Of a DNA stretch of 64,000 bases, positions 58,131 through 64,000 are shown one piece after another. Under the pieces are notes generated by a model that ran no database searches, was not told where the DNA came from, and saw only the letters and a program-made list of their open reading frames with translations. Made by a program: the position numbers and the translations under genes. Position 1 is the first letter of the stretch. Each line of letters begins with the position of its first letter. This DNA is from Micractinium sp. NFX-FRZ (taxonomy: Eukaryota > Chlorophyta > Trebouxiophyceae > Chlorellales > Chlorellaceae): the NCBI GenBank assembly GCA_029339195.1, contig JAPTJF010000239.1:27867-91866 (forward strand). The letters run 5' to 3'.

Positions 58131-58135
58131 TGTAA
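58131..58135 (+). terminator. TGTAA poly(A) signal of cystinosin
   Basis: Exact TGTAA, 408 bp after the stop. Confidence 0.5.
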
Positions 58136-58618
58136 TGCCTGCTGAGCGACAGCCTGACCCACCAATGCAATGCAAGTTTTAGCCACCTCTGCATGGGCGG
58201 TACCCTTCCCGATGCTCTGTACACTGCGCTGCAGCGCCTCCTCTACCCTGTCCATTTCGTCTCTCCCTCTTGCTCTGCGCCGCCCTCTTGCCCTGCTCAC
58301 TCTTCCCTTTTTCTTCGCATTCCACCTGCGCTCCAGCAGTCCTGCGTGCACCCCAAAAGCCTGCACCCTTGTAAATGCATCACGTGCCCCGCCATCCTCA
58401 GAAGGCTGCACAACACGCGTGATTGCAGCTCCTCGCTTGTGGGGTCGTGCAGGTGGGCGCTTAGCACGGCCCTTCCTGGGTGCCGCTTGCCTGCACGTGT
58501 GGCAGCACACGCAGTGGTAAGCACTGCGTCTGGCATGCCAGCCACAGCTCAAGGGAGCGCCAGACCACAGCACGCTCAGCGTCTAGGCTGCAGGAAGGCG
58601 TTCTTCACAGTGTGGTGA

Positions 58619-58623
58619 TTACA
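58619..58623 (-). terminator. TGTAA poly(A) signal of the Gln/Ala-rich gene
   Basis: Plus-strand ttaca, about 40 bp beyond the minus-strand stop codon. Confidence 0.55.
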
Positions 58624-58662
58624 TCAACTCAAATCATATCGACAATGACAGCAGGCGCCTCC

Positions 58663-61600
58663 TCAAGGCCAGAAGCCGGGGTCCTGGGGCAAGGGTGGCT
58701 GCTGGCGGGCGGAGCTGGGCTGTGCCTTTGCCGTGGCTCGTCCGCCGGGGTAATAGGGCGGCGACGGGGAGATTTCTGGGGATGGCTCCCGCACAAAGTC
58801 GGGGTTTGGAGTGCTGGTTGGCCCCGCTGGCGGCTGGCTCTGGGTGCTTTTGTGAGGTGCAGCCTTGGGGGCGCGTGCTGCGGGAGCAGGGAGGGCTGGG
58901 CTTGCGGCCGGCCGCTTGCGTGGCTGCTGCTGCTGCTGTTGCCCCTGCTGCTGCCTTGGGTGCTGCTGCCCTTGCAGCTGCGGTCGCTGCATGTGCATCC
59001 GCTGCTGCGGCGACGGCTGCTGCTCTGCTGGAGGCGGTCGCTGCGGCTGCTGCTGTTGCGCCTGTAGCTGCTGCACATGCGGCTGCTGCTGCTGCACTTG
59101 TGCCTGCTGCTGTGCTGCCCGCGTGTGCCCCTCCTGCCGTGGCTGCTTTGCCTGCTGGGGTGGAACCGCCGGGCCATCTGGCTGCCGCTTCTGCCCCTGC
59201 TGCGCCTGCTGCTGCTGCCCCTGCTGCGCCCTCTGAGGAGGCTGCTGCACAGGCTGTATAGCCTGAGGCCGCTGCACCTGCGCCTTCTGTGATTGCTGTA
59301 CAGCGTCCTGAGACCGCTGCTGCTGCACCTGCTGCGCTTGCGGTGCAGCCTGAGGCTGCTGCTGCTGCTGTGCCTGCTGCGTCGAAAAACGCTGCCCCCG
59401 CCTGAAGGCACCCACCACCACCTGCCACTGCTTTCCACCCAGAACTTCGCGGCTCCCCAGCCGCAGCTGCAGGGGCTTCAAAACTGGGTGGTTCTGCAAG
59501 CATGGGCACAGAGCGGAAGGCCAATTACAAATTCGTGGGAAGCCGGAGGAAAGGCTGGGGCTGCATGCAGCGCAGGCACTGCCCAATCGAGAGCGCAGCG
59601 TGGTGCTCTGCACCACCGCCGGAGGCACACATCCCAGGCGTGTATTCACGCCGTTCGTGGACGCACAGCCACATGCGGAAGAACACTCTACAAGCACCCC
59701 AGGCGCAGCCCTGCGTTAAGAAGAACAAGCACGAACAAGCACGGACAAGCACAGCGCACAGCGCACTCACCAGTGCCTGCCGCACAAAGTCGATAAACCT
59801 CATGCCCAGCTCTGCCTGGCAGGACCACCTCTGGCCGCCGCCCGGCGCGTGCAGCATCCTGGCGGCGAGCTCGCTCAGGCACACAGCAGGGCTGCCCGCC
59901 TCCTGGGTCGCCTGGTCCAGCACGCTGCACAGAAGCTTGACCGACCTGCGGGGAGAGCGGGAGCGGGGGTAGGGGTGTTGGCAGGAGTGGGGCGCTGGGG
60001 TGTTGGCAGGAGTGGGACACTGGGGAAGTCAGCAGGGGCGTGAGGGAAGGGGGTTTCAGCAGGGGCATGCGGGCATGGCGGGTTTTAGCAGGGGTGTGAG
60101 CAAGTGGTTCACAGCAGGACCGTGAAAGCAGGGAGGTGTCAGCAGGGGGTGTTCACAGGGGGAGAGGCAGTGTAGCCCGGACAGACGCGTTGCCCAGTGG
60201 TGACCCTTGGCTTTGGCAGGAGGGCCGAGGGGGAAGCACGCTGACGCTGCCCTCCCACATTGTGTGGAGGTTGAGAGGAGTGTCCGCACACCTGGCGGGC
60301 AGCGGCACACCCTTCGCCTTGGGCCTTGCAGACGGGGAAGCCTGCTGGGCGGCACAAGCTGGCTTGGCAGCAGCACAGGCTGCTGCTGCCCTGTGGGCGG
60401 CCTGGGCTGGCTCGGCAGCAGCAGCAGCACCAGCTGCTGCCGGCAACACAGCGTGGGCTGGCTTGGAAGCACTGGCGGCTGCTACTGCCTGCTGCGGGAC
60501 CCGAGCTGGCTTGTCCGCAACAGCAGCAGCAGCGGCCTGCTGGGCGGTGACAGCTGGCTTAACTACTGCAGAAGCACCAGTTGCCTGCTGCGTGGCGTGG
60601 GCTGGCTTGGCCGCACCAGTACTAGCTGCTCCTGCTGCTGCTGTGCCTGGGGAAAGGCAGGCTGTGGCTGTCATGGCCTGCTGCCTGACAGGGCCACCTG
60701 CTGCTGCGGCTATGCTGAGGTCTGGCGGAGGCTGGGCAGCGGCGGGCTGGGCTGGTGTGAAGGGCGCTGCTGGCGCCAAGGAGGGCACTGTGGCTGCTGC
60801 GCCTCCCGTCACCTGCTTCTGAGCTTCTGCACCGGGCTGCTGCTGCTGCTGCTGTTTTTGCTGCCGGTATGGGCCCTGTGCAGCAGGGGCAGCCAACGGT
60901 GGTTCTGCTGCCAGCAGTGGCGGCTGCTGCGCAAGCAGGGCAGGTCCCAACGCAGCTGGCGCTGCCAGCGGCAGCTGCTGCTGTTGCCCCACCACAGCAG
61001 GCGCAGCAGGCGCAGCAGGCACGGCGTGCCCATCCAGGAACCGCATCATCTCCTGCGCAACCAAAGGGGGACGAGACTAAGTGAGCAACGGCCAGGCTGG
61101 CTGCTGAGCGGCGCATGGCAAAAGGCATGCAAGCTGGGAGGTCATAAATGAGGGGCAAAAGCTCGCCCGCCTGTCGCGGCTGGCGCAGCACCAGAGCATC
61201 AAATGCCCAGCAAAGCGCCTCCAAGTGCGCTGCATGCAGCGCAGCGTGCCGCCGGTGCGGCGAGCTCACCGGCACGGCAGGCGGCATGAGCAGGTGCTGC
61301 TCCAGAACGGCGGGCCCAGGCTGCTGCATCCACTCCCCGAGGTGAGCGGCCCACTCGTGGGCCACCCGCAGGCGCCGGGCAACCAGTGCGGTCTGCAGAG
61401 CGAGGCGAGCGAGAGGGACCGGCACAGTGCAGCGTGTTGACTGTTTGAGTACTTTGCACCATCATACAGTTGGGTGATGGAGTGGTGCACAACCAAGCGC
61501 ACAACCCAATGCCCCTGCCCCACAACCCAGCGCACCTCCAACCCACCACCGCAAGTATGCCCAGCAACCCGCGCCCCCAGAACCCCTCCTCCACAAACGC

Positions 61601-62730
61601 CCACCCCACCTCACCTGCTCCAAATCCCAGCCCGCACAACCTAGCGCCGCCTCAAACGCGGCCCGCTCCTGTCGCCCCCCCAGCTCCTCATATGGCAGCC
61701 CCTCTGCCAGGCTGTTGGTGCGGGACAGATGGCTGGGCAGCACATAGGGGTGGGGCCACCCCGGCGGCTGGGGCTGCAGAAAGGGGTTGAGGGTGGGGGA
61801 GGCGGCGTGCGGGCTATCAGGTGTGTGTGTGATGTGGTGCCTGAGGGGGAAGTGGACGCAAGCGGGAGGCGCCACGGCAAGGGGCGCCCTGCCTCGTGAC
61901 AGGCGGGCGCGTGCCGGCAGGTTGCCTTGCTAAGAGGGTGCAACTGTAGGCGGGCAGGCCGCCCTCTGCCCGCTCACGTGGCGGGCGGCTGGACAGCCAA
62001 CTGACCCTCTCCAATGCCGCCGCTGGGAGCACCACACAAGCTGGCACAACCTATACACATATACTGTGGAAATCACCTGGATGTGCAGCCGGAGTTCAAT
62101 AGTCAAGCCCCTGCTAGCCAGTTCCACCGCCGTCACGCACGCCAGCTGGTGCCGCCCGCCGCACTTGACCCGCACCACTGCCCCCACCAGGGGGCTCAGG
62201 TGCAGCCGCCCCTCGCGCGCACGCAGCTCTGCGGCAACGGGGGAGCAAGGGCAGAGGCGAAGAAGGTGAGGGGGGATGGGGGAGCACGGGTGATTGCACA
62301 TGTATGGCGCAGTTGCGTCGGCTGGCGTGCTGTGTGATCCGCGCAAGTAAGAGTAGCGGGGGACAGGGGCAGATGCCGCCTGGACTGCCGGCTGCAGCAG
62401 CGGCGGCAGGGGGCACGGCGGCAGCGCAGGGCGCCAACGGAGGGGCAAGGGGCGCACCTCGCAGCGTGGTTTCCAGCGCCAGCAGCTGCCGCATCTGGAC
62501 CTGCGCCACAAACAGCTCACACAAGTTCCTCCGGCTGAGCAGCGCCAACCGGCGGTGCACTGGTACCGCCGCAAAGGCGGCGCCTGCTGGTGCAGCCTGC
62601 AGTACAGCTGGTGCACCCTGCAGTACAGCTGGCGCAGCTGCTCGTGCTGCGCCTACTTCTGCCGCCGGCCCTTGCAGCAAGGGCTGTGGCAGCGCCAGGT
62701 GCTGCTGCTGGAGCGCCTGTCCCACAGGCC

Positions 62731-62772
<42 letters not shown>

Positions 62773-63073
62773 CGGCAGGTGGCTGGTGCTCGCCGTGCGC
62801 TGCTGCCGCGGCCCCTGCAGCGGCGCTGGCGCTTGGGTGCACAGCAGCAGCCTCAATGAGTGATGCTTCTGCCATGGAAGCCATGGGCGCCGTCAATCCT
62901 GCTGCCCTCGACGGCTGCTGCTGTGCCAGCATGCTCTGTGGCTGGGTGGCGGCACTGGCGGCGGCGGTGGCGGGTTGGGCGGTGGCGGGAGGCAACGCCG
63001 CCGATGCTTCTGCAGGCTGCATGAGGTCTTCATGCGTGGTCGTGTCAACAACCGAGGCAGCCGGCGCACGCAT
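58663..63073 (-). CDS. Gln/Ala-rich protein with a possible Plus-3-like domain
   Basis: Exons in coding order: 62458-63073, 62077-62228, 61615-61773, 61270-61392, 60292-61052, 59771-59945, 58663-59493, giving 938 aa. The first exon is Ala/Gln-rich with a 13-residue poly-Gln tract, then RRLALLSRRNLCELFVAQVQ. Exon 2 reads SPLVGAVVRVKCGGRHQLACV then ELASRGLTIELRLHIQ. Exons 3-4 read GLPYEELGGRQERAAFEAAL and LVARRLRVAHEWAAHLGEW. The order of strand-rich segment (LVGxxVRVK...QLxxVT) and following helices resembles the Plus-3 domain of RTF1 and plant Plus-3/GYF proteins. I hold this loosely. A second ordered block is SVKLLCSVLDQATQEAG...GMRFIDFVRQAL. The rest is AAKPA-type repeats and a Gln/Pro-rich tail. 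Nuclear, transcription-related function would be inference only. Confidence 0.72.
59960..60170 (-). repeat. Tandem GCAGGGG-type repeats in an intron
   Basis: Plus-strand units such as gttggcaggagtgggg and agcaggggtgtgag recur about eight times between the exons ending at 59945 and starting at 60292. They are adjacent to the splice acceptor of exon 6. Confidence 0.7.
62733..62772 (-). repeat. CAG tract encoding poly-Gln
   Basis: A near-perfect gct/ctg run on the plus strand within the first exon of the Gln/Ala-rich gene, encoding about 13 glutamines. Confidence 0.85.
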
Positions 63074-63759
63074 GGCTCATGGTGCCTCTGACAACACGCT
63101 GCTACAAGACAGAGCTCTTGTGGCTGCCTTGCGGCTTTCAAAGCCAACCCAGTAACGTGGGAGCCGCTTGCAACCGTCCGATGTGAAGAAGAGGAGCTTT
63201 GAGGCAAACGCCGCTTGCCCAGCCTGGGCAGGGTGCCGGGCGGCGCGGCGCTGTCCTTCGAGAGTGTTCTAAGCAGCTGGTGCTTTGTAGACGGTGTCCG
63301 CTGGACGGGAGCGTGTTTGCGGGTACCAAAGAAAACTGTGCAGCTTTGGCCCCGCAGCGAGGCATGCCGTGCGTGGGCAGCGTTGACAGGCGGCGGCGGC
63401 AGTCTCAGCAGCAGTACCTCTGCTTGCAGGGCACCAAGGTCCTGTACCTGGCATCTGTGTAGGGTGTGGATGCCCTGTAGCTCTGCCCGGACCCAGGCAA
63501 CCTAGTAGAGATGCTGCTGGGATACCAGCCACGCATAGAAAGGAGGGCCCTGCAAGAGTTCCTGGATGAAGAGGTGTCAGGGGACGCCCGTTTGGTTAGG
63601 GGTGGGTGGAGGACGGGCAGAGCAAGCTGTCGGGGGCATATAGGGGGAGGAAGAAGGGGAGGATGAGAGTGGGGGTGCCGCCGTGTAGGACACGCTGTGC
63701 GCCCTCGAATCTCGGCTGGTACTGCTTGGCGGCCCCACACAGTCCACCGCAGTGCGATT
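63074..63759. other. Unassigned region, possible degraded coding remnant
   Basis: A plus-strand frame near 63440-63590 reads GTKVLYLASV, then two stops, then LLGYQPRIERRALQEFLDEE, which looks like stop-interrupted coding sequence. The family is not recognised. The promoter of the Gln/Ala-rich gene should also lie at the left end. Confidence 0.3.
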
Positions 63760-64000
63760 TTAGCGGGCAGCGAGCGGAAGGGCATTCAGCACGAGGCGCC
63801 AATACACCTCCTTGTGCTGATTCGCCCAAGGCAGCTGCCACAGCCGCGGCAACAGGCGTGCCACCTCGCTGCCAGTGCCTGCAGCGCCCCCGCCGTCTGC
63901 TGCCGCCTCTGCCTCAAAGGCAACAAAGCGCTGCAGCCGCTCCTGCTGCAAGCCAGCCAGCTGCAGCTGAGTGCCCTGCCGCACGCGGAAGCTGGGCAGG
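63760..64000 (-). CDS. 3'-terminal part of an unidentified gene, possibly a LINE-type retroelement fragment
   Basis: The minus-strand frame enters from the window edge and stops at about 63760. It encodes LQQERLQRFVAFEAE, then LPRLWQLPWANQHKEVYWRL, then VLNALPLAAR. The W.LP..N.HKE.YWRL...ALP.AAR pattern recalls the region after reverse transcriptase in algal non-LTR elements, where a Cys/His motif normally follows. Here a stop follows, with HCGGLCG in another frame just downstream, so the element would be truncated or frameshifted. This rests on remembered family resemblance, and a host gene is possible. Confidence 0.4.
   Translation of the reverse strand, partial: LPSFRVRQGTQLQLAGLQQERLQRFVAFEAEAAADGGGAAGTGSEVARLLPRLWQLPWANQHKEVYWRLVLNALPLAAR

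Larger units (their letters stand above)
57724..58662. other. Convergent 3' region between cystinosin and the Gln/Ala-rich gene
   Basis: TGTAA at 58131-58135 (+, cystinosin) and 58619-58623 (-, Gln/Ala-rich gene, about 40 bp past its stop). No coding region supported. Confidence 0.55.

Noticed and set aside
63199..63462. 87-codon plus-strand frame
   Set aside because: No ATG at the frame start, no domain, and the following sequence is stop-interrupted. Treated as possible remnant DNA.

Overview
This window looks like nuclear DNA of a GC-rich green alga, most likely a Chlorella-like trebouxiophyte. Nearly every gene is broken into many short exons by 100-700 bp GT-AG (rarely GC-AG) introns, and codon use is strongly G/C-ending. 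TGTAA, the usual chlorophyte poly(A) signal, follows several stop codons. The encoded set is plant-like: a DEL-type E2F, an FKBP17-like plastid protein, an ATM-type ABC transporter, cystinosin and a LOV histidine kinase. I saw no rRNA, tRNA, CRISPR array or bacterial-style operon. The species assignment is inference.

Layout, left to right: an atypical E2F with two DNA-binding domains (+, to 5295); a LOV-domain hybrid histidine kinase (+, 6880-15354); a small secreted Cys-containing protein (+, 17267-17710); a multi-pass membrane protein (-, 18507-20512, 5' end unresolved); an orphan first exon (+, 21533); a secreted Pro/Ala-rich protein (+, 22525-23974); a 2,246-residue coiled-coil protein (-, 24631-35444); an FKBP17-like immunophilin (+, 35666-37487); an ATM/ABCB7 mitochondrial half transporter (-, 37541-45579); a Ser/Ala-rich protein (+, 46042-48559); a two-TM small protein (-, 49445-50064); a DEDDy 3'-5' exonuclease with a terminal zinc finger (-, 50762-54047); cystinosin (+, 54404-57723); a Gln/Ala-rich, possibly Plus-3-like protein (-, 58663-63073); and the 3' end of a further minus-strand reading frame, possibly retroelement-derived, at the right edge.

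I assembled exon chains by hand from splice signals. For every multi-exon model with both ends defined, the summed exon length is a whole number of codons with intact domain order, which is strong internal support. Genes alternate strand, giving repeated divergent pairs with short shared promoters (221, 462 and 356 bp between start codons) and convergent pairs with close 3' ends (53 bp between the FKBP and ABC stop codons).

The most unusual property is not a gene. Introns in at least five genes carry degraded copies of the adjacent exon edge together with its splice site, which I call exon echoes. They come as 2-4 direct copies at roughly 60-160 bp spacing. They occur in the E2F, the LOV kinase (seven places), the ABC transporter (five places), and more weakly in the exonuclease, cystinosin and the small membrane protein. 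This suggests that introns here grow, and decoy splice sites arise, by repeated short tandem duplication across exon-intron junctions.
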